The translations under genes were made by a program, and so were the position numbers. DNA of 64,000 bases from Nonomuraea jiangxiensis (GTDB lineage Bacteria > Actinomycetota > Actinomycetes > Streptosporangiales > Streptosporangiaceae), in assembly GCF_900099965.1 (NCBI RefSeq), contig NZ_FNDJ01000030.1:62001-126000 (forward strand), read 5' to 3'. Each line of letters begins with the position of its first letter. Position 1 is the stretch's first letter. Of the stretch, positions 44,339 through 53,983 are shown piece by piece. Under the pieces are notes generated by a model. The model searched no databases and had not been told where the DNA came from. It saw nothing but the letters and a program-made list of their open reading frames with translations.

Positions 44339-44501
44339 TCGCAGACGGTAGAGCATCGGGCGACGCCCTCTAGCGTCAAGCGATAAGCACACCCTGTTTT
44401 AGCTGGCCCGGGTGCCCAAAATGGAAGCTTCAGCGCTCCCGGGCCGGCTCGACGTGAACCATGTTCCCAATCGACTTATCGAGGAGTAGTATCCGGGCAT
44501 C

Positions 44502-45572
44502 ATGTACGATCTTGCTGCAATCAACTACTACCTGCCTTTGCTGCGTTCCAGCTCTGTTCAGTGGCTATCCGATCGAATGTGGTGGATCTCTGTCACGCCA
44601 AAAGCTCATCAATCGATTGAGATCGACGATATCCACGAAGTTCTCGCAGGTGGGACTCCGCCAGAGGTTCGCCAAGAAGACGGATACGAACTTCCAATAA
44701 CGCTGCACTGTCCGATAGTGGCATTCTTTGTCCATCGATCCGCAGGAGATGGGACGGTATCGATCCTCAACCTATCCTCTGAATCCACCTCTCTGAGAGG
44801 CTATTGCCGCGCTCTGAGCAGCGGTGCGTCGGTGCTGGGAATCGAGTGGGGCGGCAAAACTTGGGAGGCAATTACGTATGCCGAGGATGGGGATATCGTC
44901 GCGCATTTCCCCGAAGGTTTCTCGCGCGAGCTCGCTGGCGGCACCAATCCGGAAGCACTTAGCCAAGAGCTGCAATTCATCCACCAATTTTCCGAGGACG
45001 CTCCTGCTGGCGTCGTCGCGCAAAAGGCGGCGGCGCTGGCAATCCTGGAAGCTCGGTCAGGACTCCGCATAACCGAAGAGTGGCTGAATTCAACCCACGA
45101 AGTCGTCTACGTCGACGTTCCGGTCGGCGACGGCGATTCGGCACACAGTGGTGCCATCGCTTCACAACCAACTATTCCGAATTCTCCGGATGCGTGGCCG
45201 CACAGCAAGAAGTGTGGACTTCTCTTGTGGATTATTGACCTGCTTGTCACGAAATTCGGCTTTGAATGGCCGGAAATTTCAGAGGCTCGTAGCGCTTACG
45301 GCTCAGGGCATGTCCCCGAGGAGGCGCTCCACACAGAGGTCATGGACCGCACACTTCGCCTCGGTCGAGATTGGCTGGAGGCTACCAATGAATATGAATC
45401 GTCCGCTGCGAACTCTGAGTTCATGAGGTTGCGATGGAGGGCTGGGATTGCCATCCGAGTTGCGCTTAGAGAGATCGAACAGAGCGACCCCAAATTGTCT
45501 TCGCTTCAGCTTGCCAAAGAAGCTCTTGGGATGGAATGGCCGACCGTCCAGCAGCATATCCTCAACCTCTGA
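44502..45572 (+). CDS. Hypothetical protein of lower GC content, probably acquired
   Basis: Protein of 356 residues from ATG 44502. Sampled 60-base lines inside the gene gave 50, 68 and 53% GC by my count, below the roughly 70% of surrounding genes, and it uses A/T-ending codons freely. The middle (GYCRALSSGASVLGIEWGGK then WEAITYAEDGDIVAHFPEGF) resembles the core of DUF6461-type proteins of streptomycetes; this is a tentative likeness. A C-terminal helical part (WRAGIAIRVALREIEQ) follows. It lies between an ISL3 remnant and a sigma-factor pseudogene. Function unknown. Confidence 0.65.
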   Translation: MYDLAAINYYLPLLRSSSVQWLSDRMWWISVTPKAHQSIEIDDIHEVLAGGTPPEVRQEDGYELPITLHCPIVAFFVHRSAGDGTVSILNLSSESTSLRGYCRALSSGASVLGIEWGGKTWEAITYAEDGDIVAHFPEGFSRELAGGTNPEALSQELQFIHQFSEDAPAGVVAQKAAALAILEARSGLRITEEWLNSTHEVVYVDVPVGDGDSAHSGAIASQPTIPNSPDAWPHSKKCGLLLWIIDLLVTKFGFEWPEISEARSAYGSGHVPEEALHTEVMDRTLRLGRDWLEATNEYESSAANSEFMRLRWRAGIAIRVALREIEQSDPKLSSLQLAKEALGMEWPTVQQHILNL

Positions 45573-45579
45573 TCTACTC

Positions 45580-45845
45580 TCAGAGGGCATTTGATTCGAG
45601 CATCACGAGGAAAGCCATGTTGACCGACTCATCCAAGGTGACCCGGTCGGCCCGGTCGACGGTGATGCCGTCCGACCGGCCGCTGATCCACTCCCCGGGC
45701 TCGGGTAGCGGCTGGGGATCCATTCGCCCACGTGAGTCTCGCACCGGACGCGTGGCGAGGAGAGCAGGTCCATGCAGGTACGACCGGCGACCGTGGTCAA
45801 CCAGCCGCCGGGGGATGCGATGGCGTCCCGCTGCTGCCGGGACAT
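45580..45845 (-). pseudogene. ECF sigma factor (SigJ-like) fragment
   Basis: Region-2 part of a SigJ/ECF-SnoaL sigma factor in two frames: RDAIASPGGWLTTVAGRTCM then DLLSS, ending in GEWIP, and after a one-base shift PLPEPGEWISGRSDGITVD, then RADRVTLDESVNMAFLVML and a premature stop. Both the N-terminus and the whole of region 4 and SnoaL domain are absent. Confidence 0.75.
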
Positions 45846-46021
45846 GGCATACCAGCGGGCAGTTCGACAGGACAGTGGAGCGAACCTGTGAGGCTGGCGC
45901 GTCGCCCCACAGGTCGCCTCACCTTCCGAGATGTTGCGTTGCCGGATCAGCCAGCGGGATCACATCCCTGATGCGGCTCGTCCAGATGCGGAAGGGCGTC
46001 GGGAGATCGGTTTAGCCGCGG

Positions 46022-46516
46022 TTATCGGGTTTCTTCGGCAGAGGAGGTGTTGCCGGCCTCTGGGCCGACGGGGTCCCAGGTCACATGAGGCGAACCCGTC
46101 AGCGCAGTGGTGTCGAGGTACCTGGGTTCGAGGACGCGCTCGGTGAACTTCCAGCCATCCGGGGTGCGCTGGTAGCGGTCGTGGAACAGGCCGTACATGA
46201 CGACCGACCTGCCGTCGCGCTGGCGACCGATCTCGAAGATGGATTCCCGGCCGGTGGCGGTGTCACCATCGAGTTGGATCGTGCCCGGGTGCACGGTCTG
46301 CACCCAGAACTCCCACGCACCCTGCAGCCGTTCGATACCGGCACGGATCTCCTTCCGCCCGGTGAACTCGACGTTGGCGGGAGGGATCCGCCACACCGCG
46401 TCTCTGGTAAACAGCGACGCGAAACGGTCGTAGTCGCCGACCATTGCCGCGTCGACGTGTTCGCCGCGCAGCGCCTCGATCTCGACGCGGTCGGCGATAG
46501 TCTGCAGATCTCTCAT
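46022..46516 (-). CDS. SnoaL-like/NTF2-fold protein
   Basis: Small alpha+beta barrel protein of 164 residues from ATG 46516, preceded by GGAGAGAGG. EALRGEHVDAAMVGDYDRFASLFTRDAVW is the typical first helices; GRKEIRAGIERL and the later beta strands (VVMYGLFHDRYQRTPDGWKF) complete the fold. May be an isomerase, hydrolase or ligand-binding protein. It keeps company with sigma-factor debris that itself carries SnoaL domains, but it is a stand-alone gene, apparently intact. Confidence 0.85.
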   Translation of the reverse strand: MRDLQTIADRVEIEALRGEHVDAAMVGDYDRFASLFTRDAVWRIPPANVEFTGRKEIRAGIERLQGAWEFWVQTVHPGTIQLDGDTATGRESIFEIGRQRDGRSVVMYGLFHDRYQRTPDGWKFTERVLEPRYLDTTALTGSPHVTWDPVGPEAGNTSSAEETR

Positions 46517-46703
46517 CGGTTTCCTCTCTCCTGCGAACGTGATGGATGACGGCATCGGGCTCCTGCCAGAGGGTGCTGCAGGGTGCGTCCGCACCAGCAG
46601 CGCTTCACTGAACGTCTAGGTCTGGTGGCTGTATCTAAAAGGGCCTGAGGTGATGGATGTCGGTGGTGTGGAGGGGGATGGGCGGCGTGTTCTGCTGGTG
46701 GTG

Positions 46704-47020
46704 TCAGAATCCGATGGCTTGGCGCAGCAGCAGAACGGTGCCGCGCCCGGGTGGGGTTGCGCGTTGAGGATGCGGTTGACGGCACTGGGCTGCCCGTAGA
46801 CCTTCTGCGCTGGGGTCGCTTTCGAGGGGAGGGCATGCTCTTCCACACGGCGCAGGGTGGCGCTCAGGTCGGGCACCAGCTTCTGCGCGCCGGCGATCCA
46901 GATCGCGTGAGCGGCGTCGCCGGAGTAGGCGGGCAGCTGGCTTCCGCTGACCGAGGGAACCACGAGGGCACCGGTTTCGGTGACGGCGCTGACACTGCTC
47001 ACGAGGTAGACGGCGAACAC
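46704..47020 (-). pseudogene. LUD-domain (LutC-like) protein, C-terminal fragment with frameshift
   Basis: SAVTETGALVVPSVSGSQLP, WIAGAQKLVPDLSATLRRVE and YGQPSAVNRIL are LUD-domain motifs; after a one-base shift near 46758 the expected ending PPGRGTVLLLRQAIGF appears in another frame. The first ~140 residues are missing. Confidence 0.7.
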
Positions 47021-47062
47021 GAATGGTCCCCTTGTCCGTGCGAGTGATAGGCCGGTTGCGCA

Positions 47063-47197
47063 CTACGCGAACGAGATGAGCTGCCGGGAACGTGACATGC
47101 CCGGCGTGTGATATGGGTCATGGCTCTGCCGGCCGATGCCTGAGAGGGCGTCACATCGGTTGAGCACCAGGTGCATGAGGTGGTGAAGGACGCCCAT
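47063..47197 (-). CDS. Possible small protein
   Basis: A 44-codon ORF with a very strong Shine-Dalgarno (GAGGAGGGGAG) 3 nt before ATG 47197. Product starts MGVLHHLMHLVLNRCDAL; no recognised domain, with a hydrophobic N-terminal half. It lies upstream of the LUD fragment on the same strand, so it could be the broken N-terminus of something else. Confidence 0.35.
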   Translation of the reverse strand: MGVLHHLMHLVLNRCDALSGIGRQSHDPYHTPGMSRSRQLISFA

Positions 47198-47376
47198 GAT
47201 CTCCCCTCCTCAGAGGTGCATGTAGGAACCCCAGCCACCCCCCGGCCCCCGCCAAGCCGACCAAAGCCACTGGCCGACGGCAGCGGGGATGGGGTCGGTC
47301 GCGGAAGGCCGGATGAGACCTACTGCGGAGCGCGCGTCCCTCATCCGACTTGGGCGCGAAACGCCGCCGCTACCCC

Positions 47377-47720
47377 GCTATCCCCACTGTCCCGGCTGGT
47401 AGTCGGTCATGGGGGGCTGCTGGGTGATGACGTTCAGACAGTTCCAGTTGTTCATGAGGGCGATGCGGGACATGAAGACCGTCGCCTCCCGCCACACCGC
47501 GACCAGATTGACCCGCACTGACGTTTCCCCCGCGTGCGCGGCGTCCTTGGGTGCATATCGACGCAGGCGGCGCAGCCGTTGATCTGGCTCACACGCAAGG
47601 CCACCGACTCCTGCGTCACCGCGGGCAAAGCGGAGTCGTGCACGACCTTGTTCGCGGAGATGATGTACTTCGCCAGCTTGCTCGGACCGGGTTCTCGGAG
47701 GTGTTGAGTCGCGCTTCCAT
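47377..47720 (-). pseudogene. Carboxymuconolactone decarboxylase/AhpD-like protein, multiply damaged
   Basis: Starts correctly (MEARLNTSENPV) but shifts frame to SKLAKYIISANKVVHDSALP and NGCAACVDMH (the CxxC-H site), shifts again at the CCAAGG after VDMH to DAAHAGETSVRVNLVAVWRE, and then jumps over about 55 residues to IALMNNWNCLNVITQQP and the normal C-terminus YQPGQW. Two frameshifts plus an internal deletion. Such genes are standard neighbours of ECF41 sigma factors. Confidence 0.8.
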
Positions 47721-47996
47721 GATGATCTCCTCTGCCGTGTTCATTGTCACCCCAACGACGAACGAGCCCACCCCGAGGGGACACCGACGCCCGAGATCCA
47801 CACGACATCCTGGTCGCCGAAGAGTTGGTCATCGCCCTTCTCAACACCAACGCCCGGCCCATCGTGACCTGGGCGGACCGCCACATAGCCGTCCGGCCGG
47901 ACGGGATGATGGCCGCCCGCACCCGGCGGCGGGAGCGATGGGCGTCGGCCAGCTCCACTGTCCCGTCGGTAACGCGGCGCCACAGCGATCCTCCCG

Positions 47997-48103
47997 CCCG
48001 TCGGCGCTCTCCTCGGTCCACAGCGGTTTCGGCAGCCACGGGCCGATGTAGTCCGCACGCAGCCTGCGCACCTTGCGGAACTGGTCGACCGCGGCGAAAC
48101 ACC
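47997..48103 (-). pseudogene. ECF sigma factor fragment
   Basis: FRKVRRLRADYIGPWLPKPL then WTEESADG is the segment between regions 2 and 4 of SigJ/ECF41-type sigma factors. No flanking homologous sequence remains in frame. Confidence 0.65.
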
Positions 48104-48224
48104 GTGTCACAGTGCGCGGCGCTCCAGCGTCTGATCGTAGAGCGGCCAGGCACTCCGGCCGTGGCCGTGGCCGTGGGAAGGGAACGTGCTCGATGACACA
48201 CCACCAGCCAGAAGGAGGCCGCAC

Positions 48225-49157
48225 ATGAAGGTCGTGCTCGCAGGAGCGACGGGCACCCTCGGCGGCGAACTCGTGCCGAGACTGCTCGCCGCCGGCCATT
48301 CGGTGCTTGGCCTGACGCGCTCCCCCGGCAAGGCGCGCCTGCTGGAGGACGCCGGCGTCGAGACACGGGTGGTCGACGTGATGGACGAGCGGCGGCTGCT
48401 GGACGCGTTGCGCGGACATCGCGCCGACGCGGTGATCCACCAGGCGACCGCGATCACCGGCACGCCGCTGCGGCACCGGGACCTGCAGGCCACCGACGAC
48501 CTGCGCGAGCAGGGGACGGCGAACCTGCTGCGGGCGGTCGAGCTGGTCGGCGCGCACCGGTTCGTCACGCAGTCGTTCTTCCTGGGCTACGGCTACCGCG
48601 ATCACGGCGAGGCGGAGCTGACCGAGGACCACCCGTTCGCGCCGACCGGCCGCGGCGCCTTCGAGCGGCACCTGCGCTCGATGCGGGCCAACGAGCGGCT
48701 GGCGTTCGGCACACCGGGGGTCGACGGGATCGCGCTGCGCTACGGGCTCTTCTACGGCCCCGAGCCGGGCACCCGCAAGCTGATGGCGATGGCCTCGAAG
48801 CGCATGCTGCCGGCGCCGAGGCCATCCGGGGTCACCTCGCCCATCCACATCGCCGACGCGGCGGAGGCCACGGTCGCGGCCCTCGACCGTGGGCGGGCCG
48901 GGCAGGCGTACAACGTCGTAGACGACACCCCGGTGACGTTCGCGGACTTCGTGGCCGCCGTGGCGGAGGCGGCTGGGGCGCCGGCGCCGATCACCGTGCC
49001 GAGCGGGCTGCTGCGGCCGGCGCCCTACATGTACGCGCTCATGGCGGGCACCCGGATCCGGCTGTCCAACGAGAAGGCCAAGCGAGAGCTGGGCTGGCGG
49101 CCGGAGTATCCGAGTTGCCGGGACGGCCTGCGGCACGTGCGCCCGGCGAGCGCGTGA
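48225..49157 (+). CDS. NAD-dependent epimerase/dehydratase family protein
   Basis: Extended short-chain dehydrogenase of 310 residues from ATG 48225 (GGAGG upstream). Nucleotide-binding GATGTLGGEL at the N-terminus, DVMDERRLLDALRG, IHQATAITG, a Tyr in FFLGYGYRD and the C-terminal block ELGWRPEYPSCRDGL. The canonical YxxxK is not evident; ERHLRSMRANERL occupies that position, so catalysis may be lost or different. Genes of this class are often next to ECF41 sigma factors, and sigma debris lies on both sides. Appears intact. Confidence 0.85.
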   Translation: MKVVLAGATGTLGGELVPRLLAAGHSVLGLTRSPGKARLLEDAGVETRVVDVMDERRLLDALRGHRADAVIHQATAITGTPLRHRDLQATDDLREQGTANLLRAVELVGAHRFVTQSFFLGYGYRDHGEAELTEDHPFAPTGRGAFERHLRSMRANERLAFGTPGVDGIALRYGLFYGPEPGTRKLMAMASKRMLPAPRPSGVTSPIHIADAAEATVAALDRGRAGQAYNVVDDTPVTFADFVAAVAEAAGAPAPITVPSGLLRPAPYMYALMAGTRIRLSNEKAKRELGWRPEYPSCRDGLRHVRPASA

Positions 49158-49328
49158 AGTGCCGGCTGGGCGCCACCGTCGTCGCCGCCGACACGCTGCA
49201 AGTGCACGGCTACGACCGCGAGGCGCAGCTCGCCGACGGGCGGCCGTCGACGCTGAGCATCGGCACGTACCCGGCGTCTTCCAGGTTGAGCTCCACTGGA
49301 GCGGGCTGGTCCTGACCTGGCTACACGT

Positions 49329-49690
49329 GAGCCCGTGACCGGCGGCGGAGCTGCCTGCGGTGCACCACGAGGCCGGCCAAAGCCAGCAGCGAGACGAGAT
49401 CGAGCTGCCACCAGTTGTCCGGGCTGCCGCCGCGGTCCAGATCGGCCGCGATGGTTCACCGCGTGCAGCGTGTTGGTGACGAAGAACCCGACCAGCACGA
49501 TCGACAGCACGTCATGCCACACCAGCGCGCATAAGGTGTTCGGCGGCGGCACCATGTCCAGCTCGGACGGCCGGCGTTTCCCGGTCCGCGGCAAGAGCAC
49601 GACCGCCCGGGACATGACCATCCACGGCCGTGCTGGCCAGCGGCGACGACAAGGCACACGAGCGCCTGCAGCACAGCGCCGCCCAGGCAA
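49329..49690 (-). pseudogene. Frameshifted small membrane protein
   Basis: Membrane-type segments occur in different frames: LGGAVLQALVCLVVAAGQHG, then PPNTLCALVWHDVLSIVLVG with FFVTNTLHAVNH, then after a shift AADLDRGGSPDNWWQLDLVS and LLALAGLVVHRRQLRR. Read together they make a plausible 3-4-helix protein. The family is unidentified. Apart from this, 49158-49968 shows no gene. Confidence 0.45.
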
Positions 49691-49968
49691 TGCGGTCGCA
49701 CGCCAGCAGCCCGCCGGCCTCAGTGCCGCAGCTGCTCCGCATCGAGGTCGACGTGCCGACGCTCACTCGCGACATCCTGTCGACCTCGGTCGGGCTGCCG
49801 AGAGTACCGGTGGGCGCTCAGGTTGGTGAGATCGATCCGCGACAACTGCCGCGGCGATCCGTTACTGTTCAACGCCGGTCTTGCTGGACTGGGCCACTGG
49901 CCTCAACGTCCATGTGGACCAGGGGGACCTCTGGCGACGTTGAGTGTGCGGATAGACCCGGCGCAGGG

Positions 49969-50820
49969 TCACCGATCTTCTTGGCCGAGCTGGCCATGGG
50001 CCTGTGCCGAAAGGTCCTGCCAGTCGGCCCAGGTCTTGAGCCGGTCGGCGTAGACCTGCTGGAGCATCGGGTAGAAGCCCTGGCCGAAGAGCACCCGCAG
50101 GGGCGGATTGCCGGAGTCGACGATCTTCAGGAGGGCCTGGGCGGCAGCGGCGGGGTCGCCGGCGGGCTGCTTTCCCATGAGTCCCGCGAGGCGCCGGCGG
50201 AGGCCGTCGTAGATCGGGTTGGGCTCGGCCAGGTGGCCGTTGTTGAGGGGATCGGGGTTCTTGCCGGACTTGGTGGCGAAGCCGCCGGGCTCGATGACGG
50301 TCACCTTGATGCCGAAACCGGCGACCTCTTGGGCGAGGGATTCGTTCAGGGCTTCCAGGGCCCACTTGGAGATGTGGTACGCGCTGCCGAGCGGCATCGC
50401 CAGGAGACCGGCCGCCGAGGACATCTGGATGATATGCCCCGCGCCCTGCTCGCGCAGGTAGGGCAACGCGGCCTGAATGACCCACACCGCGCCGAACAGA
50501 TTGGTCTCCAGCTGGTCTCGCAGGTGCTGTTCGGTCAGCTCCTCAATGGCGCCCATCTGGGCGTAGCCGGCGTTGTTGACGATGACGTCCAGACGGCCGA
50601 AGTGGCTCTGGGCCCGCTTGACGCTCTCGACGGCGGCGGCCTTGTCGGTCACGTCCAGCTCCAGCGGAAGAACCGCGTCACCGTAGGCGGCGACCAGCTC
50701 GTCAAGGCTTTGGGTGCTTCGGGCGGTCGCGGCCACCTTGTCGCCGCGGGACAGGGCGGCCTCGACGAATTTGCGGCCGAGGCCGCGGGACGAACCGGTG
50801 ACGAACCAGATCTTGCTCAT
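49969..50820 (-). CDS. Short-chain dehydrogenase/reductase
   Basis: Classical SDR of 283 residues from ATG 50820. Cofactor site VTGSSRGLGRKF, NNAG (VNNAGYAQMG), catalytic Ser in IIQMSSAAGLLA and YxxxK as YHISKWALEAL. The C-terminal extension has FGQGFYPMLQQVYADRLKTW. GAAGGAACGG lies upstream. Divergent from the frameshifted ECF sigma gene at 51084, the usual arrangement for ECF41 partners. Substrate unknown. Confidence 0.92.
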   Translation of the reverse strand: MSKIWFVTGSSRGLGRKFVEAALSRGDKVAATARSTQSLDELVAAYGDAVLPLELDVTDKAAAVESVKRAQSHFGRLDVIVNNAGYAQMGAIEELTEQHLRDQLETNLFGAVWVIQAALPYLREQGAGHIIQMSSAAGLLAMPLGSAYHISKWALEALNESLAQEVAGFGIKVTVIEPGGFATKSGKNPDPLNNGHLAEPNPIYDGLRRRLAGLMGKQPAGDPAAAAQALLKIVDSGNPPLRVLFGQGFYPMLQQVYADRLKTWADWQDLSAQAHGQLGQEDR

Positions 50821-51083
50821 GATGTCTTTCCGTTCCTTCTGTGATGGCGGTTGCGCGGTGATCACCACGTGACGAGGCCAAGGCGACCACTCGTGGAGTT
50901 GTGTGCCGCCGACAGCCCGCATCGTTCGCGCGGCGTCCTGACGACCATGCGACGTCGGCAATCCGGACTTCGTGACAGTGCGGGTCATGTGACATGCGCC
51001 ACCGATCACGGGTGTCACACACCGGTGCGGGCCGACGTCTAGTGCATAGAGCGCAGTCGAGGCCAACAGGCAGGAGCCGGCCA

Positions 51084-52036
51084 TTGAACGAGCCAAGCGA
51101 GCCGACAACGGGCACAGTCGAACCGCTCGCCGGCGGCGGCCCAGTGGACTGCGGAACGGACTCCGTCACCGAGGTGTTCCTCGCTCACCGCAACCTGCTG
51201 TTCACTGTCGCCTACGAGATGCTCGGATCGGCGGCAGACGCCGAAGACGTCCTGCAGGAGACCTGGCTGCGGTGGGTCAAGGTCGACAGGGGGCAGGTGC
51301 GCGACCAGCGCGCCTACCTGGTGCGGATCACGACCCGGTGCTCGCTCGACCGGCTGCGCACCATTCGGCGCCGTAAGGAGGACTACGTCGGTTCCTGGTT
51401 GCCCGAGCCGCTGCTCACCGCACCGGACGTGGCCGAGGACGTCGAGTTCGCCGAGAGTGTGTCGATGGCGCTCATGCTCGTACTCGAGACGCTCTCACCC
51501 ACGGAACGCGCCGTCTTCGTGCTGCGCGAGGTCTTTGCTATCAGTCACGAGGAGATCGCGGCCGCCGTCGGCAAGACGCCGGTGACCGTCCGGCAGATCG
51601 CGCACCGCGCCCGTCGGCACGTCGAGGCTCGCCGCCCGCGCGAGGTGGCCTCCCGACCCAGACCCGGGCGGTGTTGGAGTCGTTGCGGCGCGCGCTCGAA
51701 ACCAGGGACCTGCAGGGCCTGCTTGACGTGCTCGCCCCGCAGGTCGTCCTGGTCAGCGATGGTGGCGGCGTCAAGCAGACCTCGCCGCGGCCGATCGTCG
51801 GCGCCGGCAAGGTAGCTCGCATGATCGTCGGCCGTCTTGGCAAGGCCGACGTCGCGCTCACCGGCGAGCCCACCGTGGTCAACGGCAACCCGGCACTCGT
51901 TCTCCGCGTGGACGGCGAGATCGACGGCGTCATGGCAGCCCGGGTCGAGAACGCCCGCATCACCGGCCTCTACTACGTCCGCAACCCGGCCAAGCTGACC
52001 CGCATCGACGCCGAGGTTCCACTGACCCTGCGGTGA
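51084..52036 (+). pseudogene. ECF41/SigJ-type sigma factor with C-terminal SnoaL domain, frameshifted
   Basis: From TTG 51084 (CAGGAG 7 nt upstream) frame 1 encodes sigma region 2 (LLFTVAYEMLGSAADAEDVL) and region 4 (LSPTERAVFVLREVF, SHEEIAAAVGKTPVTVRQIA). Around 51640-51660 the reading continues in another frame (LPTQTRAVLESLRRALETRD) into the SnoaL-like domain and the ending YYVRNPAKLTRID typical of ECF41. The original frame continues to a stop at 51813-51815 with meaningless residues. A one-base loss is the simplest explanation. Truncation of the tail is known to alter activity in this family, so the short product could still act. Confidence 0.8.
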
Positions 52037-52311
52037 ATACCCGTGACGATCCGGCCCGCGAGCCTCGGAAACGACCTGAACCTGACGGAGGCGAGAAAGC
52101 AGGTGCTCGCCTCGCCATCCGAACGGAGGCGGCACGTCGATGACGATCCCCGTACTGCTGCACGGCGCTCCAGGGGGCCTGCCGGGGCGGGGTGGCGCTG
52201 CACAAGACGGTCCGGCAGTTCGGGAACCCCATGGTGGCGGTGTCGATCACGCCCCCGAGCTCACCGGCAGGTACCACCAACTCAACCAGATCCATTACTG
52301 GGAGGACATTC

Positions 52312-53535
52312 ATGACGAAGAGCGTTGCCGGCGAAGTCGCCGGCCTGGAACTACCGGTCGAGCGGGACTGCCCGTTCGCCCCGCCCGCCGCCTACGAACG
52401 CCTGCGCGAGCAGGCGCCGATCAACAAGGTCCACCTGACCAGCGGCGGCGAGGCGTGGTGGGTGTCCCGGCTGGAGGAGGCCCGCGTTGTCCTCGCCGAC
52501 CCCCGCTTCTCCTCCGATCGGCGCAACGACGGCTACCCGCTCTACGCCCTCGATGCGGCGACCCTACAGTTGCAGCGCAGCCAGCCGCCGGTGATGCTCG
52601 GCATGGACGGCGCGGAACACGCCGCGGCCCGCCGCCCGGTGATCGGCGAGTTCACCGTGAAACGACTGGCCGCGCTGCGCCCGCGCATCCAGGACATCGT
52701 CGACCACTTCATCGACGACATGCTCACCACCGACCAGCACCCGGTCGACCTGGTGCAGGCGCTGTCCCTGCCGGTGCCTTCCCTGGTGATCTGCGAACTG
52801 CTTGGCGTCCCCTACACCGACCACGACTTCTTCCAAAGCCGCACCACCATGATGGTGCGCCGGACCTCGTTGGAGGACCGCCGGCGAGCCTTCGCCGAAC
52901 TGCGCGCCTACATCGACGACCTGGTCACCCACAAGGAATCCGAACCCGGCGACGACCTGCTCGGCCGGCAGATCGCCCGGCAACGCAAGGAAGGCGTTCT
53001 CGATCACGTGGGCCTGGTGAGCCTGGCCTTCCTACTGCTGACCGCCGGACACGAGACCACAGCGAACATGATCTCCCTCGGCGTGGTCGCGCTGCTCACC
53101 CATCCGGAGCAACTGGCCCTCATCACCGCCGATCCGGACAAGACGCCCATGGCCGTGGAGGAACTGCTGCGCTACTTCACCATCGCCGACGGGGTCACCT
53201 CCCGGGTGGCCACCGAAGACGTGGAGATCGGCGGGGTGAGCATCAAGGCCGGAGAGGGCGTCATCGTCTCGACCCTGTCGGCCGACTGGGACCCGGCGGC
53301 GTTCAAGGACCCGGCCGAACTGGATATCGAGCGCGGCGCCCGCCACCACCTCGCCTTCGGCTTCGGCCCGCACCAGTGCCTCGGCCAGAACCTCGCCCGG
53401 ATGGAACTGCAGATCGTCTTCGACACGCTGTTCCGCCGCATCCCCACCCTGCGGCTCGCCGCACCGGCCGAGGACCTGCCGTTCAAGAACGACGCCGTCG
53501 TCTACGGCGTTCACGAACTTCCGGTCACCTGGTGA
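52312..53535 (+). CDS. Cytochrome P450 (CYP105-like)
   Basis: Soluble bacterial P450 of 407 residues from ATG 52312 (GGGAGGA upstream). I-helix oxygen-activation motif AGHETTAN (245-252), ExxR in EELLRYF, and the haem loop FGFGPHQCLGQNLAR with Cys356. Sequence flavour resembles CYP105-type actinomycete enzymes that hydroxylate xenobiotics or secondary metabolites. It needs a ferredoxin, encoded just downstream but broken (53543). Nothing was recognised in 52037-52311. Confidence 0.93.
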   Translation: MTKSVAGEVAGLELPVERDCPFAPPAAYERLREQAPINKVHLTSGGEAWWVSRLEEARVVLADPRFSSDRRNDGYPLYALDAATLQLQRSQPPVMLGMDGAEHAAARRPVIGEFTVKRLAALRPRIQDIVDHFIDDMLTTDQHPVDLVQALSLPVPSLVICELLGVPYTDHDFFQSRTTMMVRRTSLEDRRRAFAELRAYIDDLVTHKESEPGDDLLGRQIARQRKEGVLDHVGLVSLAFLLLTAGHETTANMISLGVVALLTHPEQLALITADPDKTPMAVEELLRYFTIADGVTSRVATEDVEIGGVSIKAGEGVIVSTLSADWDPAAFKDPAELDIERGARHHLAFGFGPHQCLGQNLARMELQIVFDTLFRRIPTLRLAAPAEDLPFKNDAVVYGVHELPVTW

Positions 53536-53542
53536 GCAGGAC

Positions 53543-53724
53543 ATGATGCGGATCACAACCGACACCGGGGGGCCTGCGTCGGCTCCGGCCAATGCGTCCT
53601 GACCCAGCCGGCCATCCTTGACCAAGACGACAACGACATCGTGGCCCTGCTGACTGATCACCCCCAAGACCAGGGCGCGGCACAGGCACGTACGGCACGC
53701 GCACCAGCCGTTCGGGTTCGCTGA
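53543..53724 (+). pseudogene. Ferredoxin (3Fe-4S, P450 partner), frameshifted and truncated
   Basis: Begins MRITTDTG in one frame and continues after one extra base as ACVGSGQCVLTQPAILDQDD then NDIVALLTDHP, the N-terminal half of the single-cluster ferredoxins that serve P450s. The final Cys-containing segment is missing; from about 53660 the sequence is ISL3 transposon. So the P450 operon lost its electron donor by insertion. Confidence 0.75.
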
Positions 53725-53983
53725 CCCTGGCGTAGCGCTTCACGGTGTTGAGCGCCAGGCCCAAAGCGGCGGGCGCATTCCAGCAGCTCGCCCCCTGGTC
53801 GAGCAAGGCACGGACCTGCTGCCGGCGATCACCGGCCTGCACCGCTTCAGGCAGGGCGCGACGGATCGCCTCTGCGTAGGCGCCGCTGCTGTCCCGGCAC
53901 ACCACCCGCACACCAGGATGGGCACGTAGCCATACCTCCAGAGCGTCGGCCTGACGGTCGGCGAGCACGTCGACCCGCGCCCG
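53675..53983 (-). pseudogene. ISL3-family transposase fragment
   Basis: VDVLADRQADALEVWLRAHP, VRVVCRDSSGAYAEAIRRAL, PEAVQAGDR and then GLALNTVKRYAR with SEPERLVR: mid-part of an ISL3 transposase in which AGDR joins directly to a later helix-turn-helix segment, so a large internal part is gone. Distinct from the copy at 43553. The region 53984-54419 is scrambled DNA without a recognisable gene. Confidence 0.65.

Noticed and set aside
51084..52036. Programmed frameshifting as the explanation for the split sigma factor
   Set aside because: No slippery heptamer or stimulating structure is evident at 51640-51660, and surrounding genes are clearly decaying.
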